Shown piece by piece: positions 38,901-51,730 of a stretch of 64,000 bases of DNA. The stretch is from Melanocharis versteri (lineage: Eukaryota > Chordata > Aves > Passeriformes > Melanocharitidae). Made by a program: the position numbers and the translations under genes. Positions within the stretch are counted from its first letter, which is position 1. The number at the start of each line of letters is the position of its first letter. The notes below the pieces were generated by a model. That model was given only the letters and a program-made list of their open reading frames with translations. It was not told the origin of the DNA and ran no database searches. The DNA lies in the NCBI GenBank assembly GCA_013397845.1, contig VZTG01001537.1, positions 373,146 to 437,145 on the forward strand, given 5' to 3'.

Positions 38901-41900
38901 CCACAGAGTATTTGATCTGGGGAGCAATGCTCAATTTCCAAACACCACCTCTTGGCTGTAAGACACGCAGTGACGCTTTGTATCACTCTCCAGCCAACTG
39001 CATGGCTCACTTTGACTTCTTACAAGCTCTTTAATGTCTCAAAAGAGTGGGGTTGCTTTTCAGCTTACCCTGTCAGAAGAGACTTGCAGCTTTAAGCTGT
39101 GAGTCAGAACCTTTAGCAAAAATTTCCAAAGGGAGAGCACAGCACAACATGGCGAGGTCTTTCAGATCCGGGACACTGGAGCATAACTGAGCTTTTGGGA
39201 CACGCGAGTAAGCAGCCAAGCAAGCACTTACATAGTACTCAGCCATCTCTCTACTGCCACATTTCTTAAGAAAAACGTGCAATTACTCCAGCAAGCAGTT
39301 TTACATGATATGTAGGCAGACTGTCTGTGCTACACTTTAACAGCCTCTAGCTATAAATAACATTATTAGGAAAGCACATTGCCTTAGAAGGAGAGAACAG
39401 AGATAATCACCTTTCTGACTGTCTAGAAGCATATTTAGATTTCATGTTTAAAGATTAAAAATAGACTTAACAAATGCATTCCGTTTTTGACACTGGGTTA
39501 AGCTTCTTACCCAAATGATACAATTGACACAATAATGCCAAGAGTTTATTAGAAGTTTTAAAACCCTTTAAAATACTAGTCAAAAATCTGAAACCTTAAA
39601 AGGCTTTTTAATTAAAAGGTGAAAATTAGGGTCATGACACATTTGTCCCAAGAGATAAAACACAGACGGCTGACACAGCTACTCTCCTGCTGTGTACACA
39701 TACCACCCTCTCGATGGACACCACTGCCCTGAACCTCAGAGAGCTGAACTGCCACAGACTTCAGCCTGGGTTTCCATCCAATATTGGGAATGGTTTATGT
39801 AAAATGTCAGCCTGCAAATTCTGTCTGATTTGAGGAGGACATGCTGCATGAGTCCCTGGCGCATCAGGGATACCATGGGCTAAAGCCGTGTCCCTGCTCT
39901 GTTCAAGGATCAGATGGTGGGGCTACTTGCTATGTGCTGCACTGTCCTCTTCCAGAATCAAAATAGAAAAGCAGTGGCTGCAGCCTAAGACTCACATCTT
40001 TCGTGATCTCACACCTTTAGTTCTTCCTTCTTTACATGGTAGAAAGAAAAACCCTGAGCCCAGTGGCTCTGCTTTTGCGCCGCTGTGCCCCTTCACCCCT
40101 GTTCAAACACCATTGGCCCGCGGACATGCTGGCCTGCTGGAAAGGCCAGGTGTCCCTCCTGGCAGAGCCTAACCTGGAAAGCCTGACAGCCATTTGGTCA
40201 GCAAGCATCTCCCCAGGAAGCTGTGTAACCACACAGCATGTGGCTCCCTATGGATAGCCATGTTAGCATACGTTCTGGCCCAAGAAAGTGGATATAGCTT
40301 TGTTGTAAACTAAATGAGCAGGTGTTCACCGAATCCTGATTAACCCAGTCACTCTCCCCTTTTGCAGTGAGTGGATTTTGATGCCACAGCTTTCATCAGT
40401 ATTGTTAGGATGCAGAGAAAGTTCTGCACCAGGAGCTTGTGGCATATGCCATTGGTGCCATTACAGCCCTTTATGTCGTTTCTTTTTTGTTTGGTCCATC
40501 AAAGATCTACGTAGCCTCAGAAACAGAAGCATTGCTTCAAAGCCTGCCAGCCTGACCCATGGCCAGCTGAAACCAGCAGCAGGTGGTCAGGTGGAATTTG
40601 GCCAGGTGGATATGCATATCTCTGTGGAAAATTTAATTGGCCAGAGTTATTGAACTAGTGAACTATCTATCAAACTAGGTCAGATAGGTTGGACTTCCAC
40701 TTTCTGTTTGTCAAAATGCAAAATAAGCAAATGCACACACTGAACCACATCACCTTAGGAAATAACAAGCCAAGGATGTAACTGGCCTCCAGCCCATACA
40801 GGATATTCATTCACACAGGATACCTGTGTGGAACACTCCTTGCTATAAATTTTGTTTTGGTTGTTTTCTTGACAGAAGGTTAATCCCACACCCAGGCACT
40901 CCCCATATGTTCTCAGCAAAGTTGTAAAACAAGCTCTCTGAGTCAGGAGTTACACATTGAGGGTAAACACACCTGATACCGACACACAGCCTCCCCAAAG
41001 CAATATGTCCTACAAGGATATCTAGTGTGGGACTTCATTGGCATTCATGCTCTTGTGTAAGTGCCAAATCCAGGTGAGATCTCCCATGTGGGATAAATTA
41101 CTTTTATAATTTATAAGAAGTATAAACAAGGCAGAACAACCTTTATTTTTGTCTTTATCATTTGATTCCTCTGAAATCAAATAGTTGCACTTTTTGTTGA
41201 TTATCACACACTTGCCTCTGCAAGTTCACCTAGCCAGACAACTGATTCTTGATCTTCATGCCTTTTCAAATTTTATAGTAGCTGACCTATTATGGCACTT
41301 TATCTCAATTATTTCAAGGAGAGAATGGCCACAAATAGAGATATGTCTAAACAGAAACACTGAAGACATAAAACATCATCTTTATGTTAATGGCTATTTC
41401 ACATATCTACAATACTCACTGAGTAGTTGAGAATACAAGTAATATCCAAGTTAAAAACAAACAGCTTCATTACAAGCTGGGCAGTAAACAGACAGCTGAC
41501 TTCTAAAGGATTTTCTACTTCCTGCTCCTTTCCACATACGTAATGTTTATTTTAAATTTCTGTGGACTTATGCAAACTGGACAGCTCTACAAACTTCTGA
41601 TAAGATTGTTTAACTTTCTGGTGAGTGAGTGGTACAAATCTCACCTTGTGACAAAACCCAGAAGTTAAACATATTGCAGACTCCTGCCATAGAGATTTGG
41701 CTCCTTAATTCATACCATAGCAGCTCAAGGTCCTGGTGTGATGGTGAAGAAAAAATAATCATCATTGCTTACACACCACATTCAGCCAGTGGATAATATT
41801 TGATATGTTGAATTTTTGCACATTTGATTCTCAAAACATCCATTTCGCAATTATTGAACATGGAAATTAGAAGCTTGACAGCAAGACATTTCTTTAGTTA

Positions 41901-43559
41901 AATCAATTTCTCTCCAGATGATATCATTTTGACCAAACACAGTACCTCTAAAGCAAGGTGGGTTACACAGTCTTTTAGCATGAGCATTTCTAATCGTATT
42001 TTTTAAATTAGTTTTAGTTGCTATTCATTTCTATGAATATTTCTGATCTAATCTCCTTTCTCACTCGGGGCATGACCCAACACTCAGCAAAATAGACCGG
42101 GACCTTTACATTAATTTCAGTGGGAACTAAAGTGATCCCTAAAGATCAATTAGCAGATCATTGTTTAGTTATGTGTGAAGTTCTTTTGGGATGGATTTTA
42201 CAATTTTGTTGGAGCCATTCAGAAAGTGGGGATTTGTTTCCTGTAATTCATAGCCCCATCGGGCAATGCAATAGAATGCATTATGAGTGCTGATGTGAGC
42301 ACCAATATCTAGACAAATATCGCATTTATTCAATGCCATCAGGGCTCTTGAAAATAACACCCCATAAATTCTTAATGATAAGTACCTAAAATAAGTGTCC
42401 CTGAGACACACTGGATCAGAGCAGAAAGAAAACACGGTATCATATTCTGAGATCTTTAGAGAAGTGTTTAATTATTGCACCTGAAGAGAGTACTCTCCTT
42501 TAAAGGTGACATTTACTTAGATCATAGAATAAAGTCACCCAAATAGAGTAGATGTGGGGAAGCCAATGCAGGGAAAAGGTTGCCTCACTCTTTTGTATTG
42601 CCTCCCAGCATGAGGAGTTAAACAGATTCCAATTACCTTTGTCTAGAACCAAATACCAACAATTCTCATGTTTTTCATGGAATCAGCAATAGTGTCTAGA
42701 TAGTATTTTGAAGTAATATTAGTTAGATATGTGGGGGGAAATGAAGAAATCAAGTAAGGCACAACATGTGTTTACCATGCCAGTCTACTCAGATATCTTT
42801 ACTTGATAACTGTCTTTCAGGATGAATGAAAGGTGGGTAAATTATTGGAGGAGTGTCACTGGGAAATTATTAATTCAACAACGAGATAATGGGTAGTGTT
42901 GAAAGGGGAACTTCTGTCTAGAGGAAGGCTAACAAAGGAGTTTCCAAAAGATCAGTCAGGCCCTTCTAAAAGGGCCTATCTTCTTCAATATTGTCACCAG
43001 AGAATTCAGCACAGAAATAGAAATGAGCCATTGAAAGCTAGTGACAATACTTATTTGAATGTATCTGTCATTACAGTGAGGGAACAGGCTATTTTAAAGG
43101 AAGAGCTGGACAACTTTGAGGTCTAGAGTATTAGAAATGGCATAAAATGCAACACTATTATTGCAAAGCATTTCAATTACTAATGAGTGGGGGTTTTTTT
43201 CTTAAACACACTACCTGGAAATAAATGAGACAGAGAAATAACTGAGAGCACCAGTTGCTCACAGGATGATTATGATCCATCAATGTGATCTGACTATGAA
43301 GAAGGCAAACAAAATCCCCATAAATCTTTTTTCCAAGAGAGATAAGGAACTATTAATGTCTTTGTACTTGTGAAACCTCCTCTGTATATAGTTCTGACTG
43401 CTTGTGTTCAAGAAAGCTGAATGCAAGCTGAAAGAAATATAGTGAATAAAGTAATGACAAGCGACTGAAAGCACTTAACTTTCCTAACAATCAAGAGCTG
43501 TGAGGTGGCATGTTTGCTGCACCTCAGGGGTTAAACAGGGGAAAGAGAGAAAAGTAGTA

Positions 43560-43770
43560 GAGCTAGACAGTGTCAGGATGATTAAGACCAAGTATAAACT
43601 GGCCATGGGTGAACATAGCCTAGAAATTAGGAAAAAATTTGTGACCATGAGAATGTCATGACCTGGAAAAGCTTTTTTCCTACAAGTGTGGAGCCATAGT
43701 TTTTCATTGGAGCTTCAAGAGTCTGTAAAGAAGAGAATATAGCGTGGCCACCTGAGGTAGCACAGATTTG
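43560..43770 (+). mobile_element. Possible ancient CR1-like fragment
   Basis: Contains AAACTGGCCATGGGTGAACA, GAAATTAGGAAAAAATTTGTG and ACCATGAGAATGTCATGACC, which resemble the 3' UTR of older CR1 lineages shared by birds and turtles. Strongly diverged; limits and family are uncertain. Confidence 0.4.
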
Positions 43771-46700
43771 CACTTCCTCGCTAAAGTTTTATATACGTTG
43801 ATTTCAGTCATCCCTTCACTTAAAACTTCCTGGGGTGATTTTGATGAGTCGTTAGGTGAATCTGGGTCATTCGTGGGCCCAGCTGTAGTTTTACCACCAG
43901 CCCTTGAGGCTGATGACTGGTTACAGCAAGTTCAAGAACAGATTAGCAATCAGACTGTGAGCCAGAGGTGGGATGGATGTAATCTTTGCTGGAATATTTT
44001 CATTTGCTGCAGTACCACACAGTATGAACTGCGTTGAAAAGATGGAACAAATTCTTTTTTCATATTTACCTTCATAAATGTAGCCCATTACATGGACACA
44101 AGTATTTTCAAAGGAGAGAAACAGGGTAATTCATACTCTCATCTTCTTCCTGCTAACAGATGAACCTAGGATTACTTTCTTTGATTATTAAAAAAGCTTT
44201 ACAAAGGTAGAAACTGTAGTGATAATGGTGTTTTTTCAATAAACTCTTCTTGGTATCACCAATACTTCTGTTCAGATCTATAGTTTTGCTGGGCTTCTGT
44301 GTGGTTTACTTGTAAAAGCAACAATTCTCACGGGTTGTTGGAAGGATTCAGATACCAGCAGTAATTTTTGTACAGTTTACATTCATTAGCAGTCTTCTCT
44401 TTTGCTGACCTTGATGTCATGTGTCATTCGTAGTGTTGTGTGAAGTACTGTTACCTTTGTTTTACCCATAGACTATATGAGTTATTGAAAAAAAAGTACA
44501 GAAATACTGTGAAGAGATTGGAAGCAAGATTTCCCAAGTCCTGGAGTAGAATTTCAGCCATTGAATAAACCCTCATTTTCATCCTAGAAAACTTCAGCTG
44601 AGGCTACCAGGGGTTCCTGCGTGTAAAATGCCAATGAGATTCATGCCTGGAATGGAAAGTACACAGTGAAGCCACATACATTTCTCGCCTGTGCAGCTGA
44701 AATGACAAAGAAAAAGCCATCAATACTTCCTACAACATAGAAGAGATGCAGCTACAGAAGGACTCTTGGCACTGAAGCCTGTTAATTTTGGCTTTCTGAA
44801 TAAAGGCTTGTGCTGTTGTACAAAAAAGGCATTCTGTTTCTGTTGTAAAAGGGGCCATGTAACAAAGGACCCAGGCAAATACACAAGAGAGCTTAAAGAA
44901 GGAAACCTCTGAGGCACTATGTGTTTCAGATCTTTATCAACGATTTAACTTGTCTGTGGCAAGGAGCTGTTGTTTATAGACCTCATGTTCCTCTCTGATG
45001 ACTGATTTGGGCTGCGTTGATATATAGAGTGAATGGTCTGACTACGATTTCGAGTCATCTGCTTTGCCTATTTGCCCTGTAGAAATCACCAATAAGTTTT
45101 TCCAGTGAGTTACTCTCCAACGCTTCTCAAGCTTTGGCTTATGTCCTCTCTTCAGGCTTAAGCACCCATGAGAAATACAGCATAAGGTTATACTCGAGCT
45201 GCTTTTAGGGATATGAGTCTGTAAGATGCCTGAATGTCCAGGACCAGCTGCTAGAGTTACACACCTCTGACAGGGAATCTAAACAGCCCACTTACTGAGC
45301 CAGTCATTTAAAGTTAATCATTAAGAAACAATTAAATTAGTGTTGTGTTTGAAATCACCTTTTCATTGAGCTGTGCCTGTGGAAAATATGCAGGGAAAAT
45401 TCTTGCAATATCCTTGAGGTTCAAATTCCCAGATTCTCACCTATAGACAGGGTGAATATGCATTTTTTTCTTACATGAAGAAGGAAACTATCTTTTCTAT
45501 TACTGCCTGGTGGTTCTAATGTCATTTTTTTTTCCCTTTGCCTGCAGAGGATTAGAGCCATATCTCCCCTGCAAAGTGGGATTACATGGATAAGCATGTT
45601 ATCAATTAGGCTGGACCTGAGGAGACTCTCCTCTCTTCTAACCGTGAAGCAAAGACTGGTGAAAAAGGGAAGGAATGGCTCTATGATCCTAGTTGTCAGC
45701 CTGTCCCTTATAGGAGAGGTCTGCAAAGTGACCATCATGAAGTCATTGCGGTCCTGGTCCCTTCTGAACAGTGGCATCACTGACAGAACAGAAGGATTTT
45801 CTTGTGAGTGGGGTTTAAAGTCTCTAATGCTGAGAAGGGCTCCAGATCTTCTAGAGAGGAAATAAAAGCCATCGCAGAAAAGCTGGACTCCTAAATCTCT
45901 AAGTTTTCAAAAGAAAGGGGCCAACACTATTTTCTGAGAGCCTTTATGCTACCAGAATATATTGAGGAGCATGAGAGTCTCACGAGGAACTTAGATGGTA
46001 GAACAGCTACTACTGGTCTCAGATGAGACTTGTGAGGCCATTTTCTCAAATGAGATATCTGTGAAAAAGCACAAGCATATAACTCTAACCACCAGGAATA
46101 TTTCAGGTTAAAGAGATAAGCTCATACTGACAGCATTTTTTCTACCAACAGGATTTTCTATCATGATTTTAAGTTAAGCTCCTCAGAGGAACTTTGTTCC
46201 TTCTTTAGGATTAAAATCCTCTGTGGGACAAAGATTTTGGTCCACGCCCATACATTAGCTGTAAAGTCCAATATCAAAAAGTAAGCTTAAATTGTCAGCT
46301 TCGTCCACAGAAAAAGTGCAAACAGAAAAGGTCTCTGAGGGCTGTTCCTCTGGATTTGCGCTGTGTCAGATTTTGGACCCTGCTGACTTCAGAGGCATGT
46401 AACTGATACCAAATCTTCACCACATGCATCTAAATGGCTTTGCTTTATATGCATTGTCATCAGTTACCTCACATCAGCTGACTTAAGCATTGAAGGTGTA
46501 AGTGGAGCTAAAGTGGTAAATAATGTGTAACACTTCATTGTTACCTACACAAAAAACCTCTGAGTTATGTCCATTGGTACTGGGGATATCATGGTATTGG
46601 TGTCTTCTGGACTCAGTGGCGACATTCATTGTGAATACTCAAACCTGATAAGAAGTCATAAAGAAAACACACTTAGAGGAACTTCCATTTCACCCTGGTT

Positions 46701-49079
46701 CTGGGTGAAACCTCACTATAGTTTTGAGAAAACCTGGCAGAAACCAGCTTTGAGAAACAGCTTTGCCCTGCTTGGCACCCGTGTTATTTGCCAGCTGCCA
46801 GTAGAGATCCAAGGTGATTTCACCATCACCTTCTTTATAGCCTCATTTCCTGAGGAACTTGAGCTTCTCTAGTCATCCTGTCTTTCTATTCGTATTTCAG
46901 TTTGCCTGCCATTTGTCTCCTACCCTAGTGGCTTTTAAATCTGACAACTGCTCACTATCGCATTGGGCAGAAAAGGAGAACTCCATATGAAATATGAGTT
47001 CTCACAAAACGTGTGAAAGCCAACAGGTGGGTAGAGGAAAGCAACTAAAACAAATTGTAGAAGAGAGATCCAGAGAAAAGTTTCAATATGAGAGCCCCAA
47101 GACCTTCTGGCTGGACAATCACCTTGCATGTGTCTGCTTTCTGATCAGTGCGCAGATGGGCCACAGCGTCTGCAGCACTGTGCTACCTCAGTCCATAGTT
47201 AAAAGACAGGGGGCTGAAATGAGGTGAAGAAAAAATAGGGAAATGGAGGAAATGGATTAATGTGAGGATGTGTAGCAGACATGAGGGAACTGGGGAAGTC
47301 TTACAGACTTTTGACAGAAACTGTGATTATCATGGGAAGGTCAGATGAAAATCCATAGGAAGTTGGGCTTCCTTGTTCTGCTTCTCATGAAACAGGATAT
47401 GGGACATATTTAGAACTGAACCAGCTCAAAGTACAGTGGCAAAAATGCACACTTTCAGAGTACAGCCAAGCTATAATCTCATTACTATCTTCATTCCATG
47501 TTAGGCCAAATTTGACAACAGATGTAGCTGCGCCTGTGGAGTCGCCTTATTCAAAGTGGAAGGGACACGCAGTTAAGCTTCCAATAAAGGCCCTTGCTCC
47601 ACTGCTGGAAACTGAGTATCTAAGCTTAAACTAAGGAAATGTCAGCTGCATCAAGTACTGAATGTGGGTTACTTTCAAGCATAAATGATACCCTCGCCTT
47701 AGTTGAAACAGGCCCCTGTCAAAGATCAACAGATGTCTCAAGAGTCACCTACTTCAGCTCTCTATTTGCTGCCAGCATCAGATCCTCTCATCATTCATGC
47801 TGCATATATGCTCCCTCCCTCCCAGGCTCCCTTCTGAAGCAAAATGACTAGTTTCTTGGAAAGGAAGTCTGGACACAGTTAACAGAATAGCTTGCTCCAG
47901 GCTCTGCTCCAGACAGACAAAATGGACTTGGACTACTGCAATTTTAACTCCCTCAGTCCATGACAGTTGTCTGATCTTACTCCAACAGGCCTTGTGTCCT
48001 CAAATTCCCTACACACTGTCATGGGACAGCACAGGAAATACATACTTTGAACTAGTAAATCACAACTGCTTAATAATTAGCTTGCAGAGTAATATGGGGC
48101 CAGCGGAGACCTGGGCCAAATACTACCCCAAATCTGGCCATGCTGACCTAAAGAGAGTTGTTACTTCTGAGCCATGTGGACGGGAGCTGTCTTGCACCAC
48201 CTGGTCTGGGTCAAAGATTTGCCTTGGGGCAGCTGCTCTGGTAGCACAGTCACGGCCCTTGAGAAGCCAGGGCAGAGGCCAGAGCTCTCAACAGAAAGAC
48301 TTTGCTTCCAGGCTTACAGCTGGAATTTGAACTATTCACACTGATAGGTGCCACCCCTCACCATCAGCTCTCACCCGGGAGACTCCGGTGGCCCCTCCAG
48401 CCTTTCTCCTCAGAGGCCAGTTAAAATATTCTCTCAAAATAGATAATGAGGTAATAATTTTATTTTCCTAGTTGCTTAAGGAGAATGTTGGAAGAGTTAA
48501 TCTAGGGATCAAAGGTCTTTGTTAGCAGAGAGTCTTTTGAATCCCATGTGTGCCGGTCACAGAAATAACAGTGAAAGTGTACAGACCTGAAAATGACAGC
48601 CAGGATGGAAACCAAATCTGCCACAACCTTCTAACGGCATTTAGTGTCTTTTAAATGCTTGGGTCAAGTTTGATTTTGCTGGTTTATGTAGTCTGTTGTG
48701 AGATTTAGCCAGCTGCTGAATCTTTTCATGCAAGTAGAACTTTCCGAAAGGGCCTTAAACTCTAGTGACGAAATACAGTTATTTGTATGTCAACTGCAGC
48801 TTCTATTTATAGGATGATGAAAATATCCCCCAATCAGTAACTCTCTAAGAGACAGGCATTTCATAAAAATAGATTATAGAAAACAAACAAAGATGCAGGC
48901 ATGTTTTAGGTTAATCAAAATACTCATATTCCAAACTCTCCTCATGACCCATTTATTTAAGACATTGGTAAATTCAGATAGTAAACCCGTTCAGACACAA
49001 ACACACCTACTGTACATAGTATAAGGAACCTGGCTATTCAGGGAAAAGGTATATTAATATATCCTACAGTGAATGAACA

Positions 49080-49440
49080 CAACAATAAGTGGAGGGTTTT
49101 AATGACTCAAAATTAACTGTTTTCTCTGATACCCAGTAGAGCTTGCATGAAGGCACTTACCAGAGGTGAATATGCTTTTAAAGGGTGTTAATTTAAGACC
49201 TGATTTGTTTGAAGATTGACTTGAAAGAATTTCAAAGGATGTAGTTTAATTAAAAATATTCCAAACTTTGCATTCCTGGCAAAACCTTTTGACCTCTCAT
49301 GACATTTAATGCTCGAAGGTGAGGAGTTGACTGACGGCTTCTCACTTCACTAGAGGCACTCTGGATCCTTCCCCCCATGCCACAACTGTCATTAATTGTT
49401 GATAGGTGCTCATTACACTGACCTAAAGCCAGTACCAGAG
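49080..49440. promoter_or_regulatory. Candidate conserved non-coding element
   Basis: A block rich in homeodomain-like sites, including CTGTCATTAATTG at 49386-49398 (a TALE-type CTGTCA next to TTAATTG), preceded by AT-rich non-repetitive sequence. Its texture is typical of developmental conserved elements, but that is judgement by eye. Confidence 0.2.
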
Positions 49441-51479
49441 AAGCAGCAGATCAGGAAGTGGCAGGCACTCAACTGCAGCACTGGGGGTACTTTTCCTGGC
49501 TATGCCTCAAACACCGTTCATCCTTTAATAAGACGCAAGAACAGAGTGTGCACTTGAAGGTCTGCTCACTGCGGGCATCCTATTGTCTGGCATTCTCACC
49601 GACAGAAGAATCAAATGGAGCTATGCGTAGCAGGCCGGCGAGGAAGTGTTAGAGAGGCTCCTCCGACCCCCACTGCCTCCCGTGACGAATGGCCTGCTGT
49701 CACGAGGGGGCCTCTAGCCATGCAGGCTGTTTGTATTCAGTCAACACTTTGCTTTTATAGGCCTGTGGAGCCAAAGATTGCTAGACTTTTGAACCCCAGG
49801 CTAACTTCTGTCTGGCCACGGCCTCATTTTCTGGAGCCAAAATCTTTTTTAACAACTACACAATAACAAGTAATTAGGGTAAAGTCTGCTAATCTTCTCC
49901 TTTGGGTCTGGAGGTTGTGTATTCAGAACCCAGTTGAAGGTAGAATTACTGCCATCAAAGCCTGAGGTTACTTTGTGAAAGGGGTTGAACTCTAGGTCAA
50001 GGAAATGTTAACTGGACAAAGAGAGATCAGGCAGATAGTGTTAAAATTAAAACTGTCCTACTGAGATGATGCAGAATTGACTGCTTTTGCTCTGTAAACT
50101 AGCTGAATGAATAACGTGAAGGGAAGGCTAGAGAGGCTCTTTCAAAAGGTGAAAACATGGCAAATAAAGGATTTATTGACTTTCTTTCATTTGGGAATTT
50201 ATTTGTAGTCTCTTTATCCAATAAGACAAAGTAAAATATCTAATTGTTTTACATCACATTGTGTTTGGGCCATCCCGTTTCCTAAAGCTGTTTGATTTAC
50301 TAAATTGAATGAGTTATTTCTTAAATATCTTCTCTCTCTCCTCTAAAAGGCCCCATGCAAAAATTCATTAGAAATTGAAAGGTTTCTGCTCTTGACTTAA
50401 GAGTCTTGGGGACATATGGAACTTGCTGGGTGATAGGAGGGATAAACAAGCACAGACTCACAAATATGTGGAGAAACCATGCTCCATAAGAGAGTGGTGC
50501 CCATGAAGTCCCCTGAATATGGCACGAAGGCAGATTTTGTGCCTCTGGTATTTGCATACAGCATAGGTCAGGGAGAGACTCCAGTTTTTAAAGGGATTAG
50601 AGCCCAACCACTTAAAATCTTCAAACGTTCAAAACAAAATCACAGATTTTGCCTGGAAAATCGTTAGAGGACAGCCCTCATTCCACCACATGGAGTCATT
50701 CCAAAATTAATTCCACTCACTGGATAACAAATACACTGCTATCCCTTTGCCGGTATCAAAGCTGACAGCTCCAACAGGATCGGCCGCACTTTGTTCTCCC
50801 CTGTTGCTGTGAGGAGGCTTTTGCCTGCTGCTGCCAGTGGATTTTAAGTCCCTATGTGGGAGCGGATGAGCAGAAATGTTGAAGGCAGCTATTTCCCATG
50901 CCAGGTTCCACTGGGCTCTGTCACAGCATCCCTGCCGCCTCCCTAACTTTTGGGAAATGCATGGAAATACTTCAGCTGACACAGGCAAGGGGCATCTTTG
51001 GAAATGTGGTGGCAATTACCACAGCAGCAGAATTACCTCACAGTTCAATTCTCAGGGCAAGATGTATTTAACAGTGCTGCAATTGCTGGCTGGATTAAGC
51101 CAAGCACAGTAAAGTGGATACGGTTTTCTGCTTCCAGGCTGAGCTATCAGAAGAATTCTCTTGTGGGACTTCTTCAAACCTAAAGGCTCCCAGAGTAGCT
51201 GGTACAGCTACCATCATGGGAAGAAAAAGTGTTTTGCAGAAGACCAGGGGTAGCAAAAATAATCCTCAGCTCTGAGGTGGGACACTTCAACGCATTGGGA
51301 AAGATGCGTTTTAGGCCCACATTTTCCTCCCAAGCAGGTAACATCCTAGAGCTCTCCCCTGAGCTGTGGGCAGAAGAAAAGTTTCCAGCCTCTCCAGGAA
51401 AAAGGCAATAGCCAGTGTTGTTTAGTTCCCATTTTATTGGCATTTCCCAGGGGTTTTAGAAACACCAGGTTGCCATTAA

Positions 51480-51730
51480 CTTCATGAAAATATAAACTTC
51501 CTCCATAGATGAGCTGTAAGACACAAGCTCATCAATATTAGCCTTCTTTCAAGATGGGTAGGTTTTGCATGCATTTCACTTAATTATATCAGAACAAAAT
51601 AAATTAGTGGTAATGGCTAATCATGGCACAAAGCTTTTTTTTCTTTGAAACATTCTTCTGACATGGAGACAGAAAATGACAAGTGCATTTTTATGTTAAT
51701 TATGGCCACGTGAATTATCCCAGATAGATG
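51480..51730. promoter_or_regulatory. Candidate conserved non-coding element with homeodomain sites and CACGTG E-box
   Basis: Contains TAATTA at 51581-51586, TTAATTA at 51696-51702 and CACGTG at 51707-51712 followed by GAATTATCC. No repeat was recognised. CACGTG is the core of MITF/MYC/bHLH-PAS-type sites; in a desert shared with KITLG this is worth a conservation check. Confidence 0.22.

Larger units (their letters stand above)
30683..43559. other. Intergenic desert, central part
   Basis: No gene. Contains the old CR1 piece at 32025, the motif cluster at 32530-32755 and the GGAA/CCTT array at 35866, with a consensus AP-1 site TGAGTCA at 35615-35621 about 245 bp before it. A short GC-richer patch spans about 40040-40220 without promoter features. 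The rest is unrecognised. Confidence 0.65.

Noticed and set aside
45421..45780. 119-aa open reading frame, minus strand
   Set aside because: Overlaps a faint CR1-like stretch; no recognisable protein.
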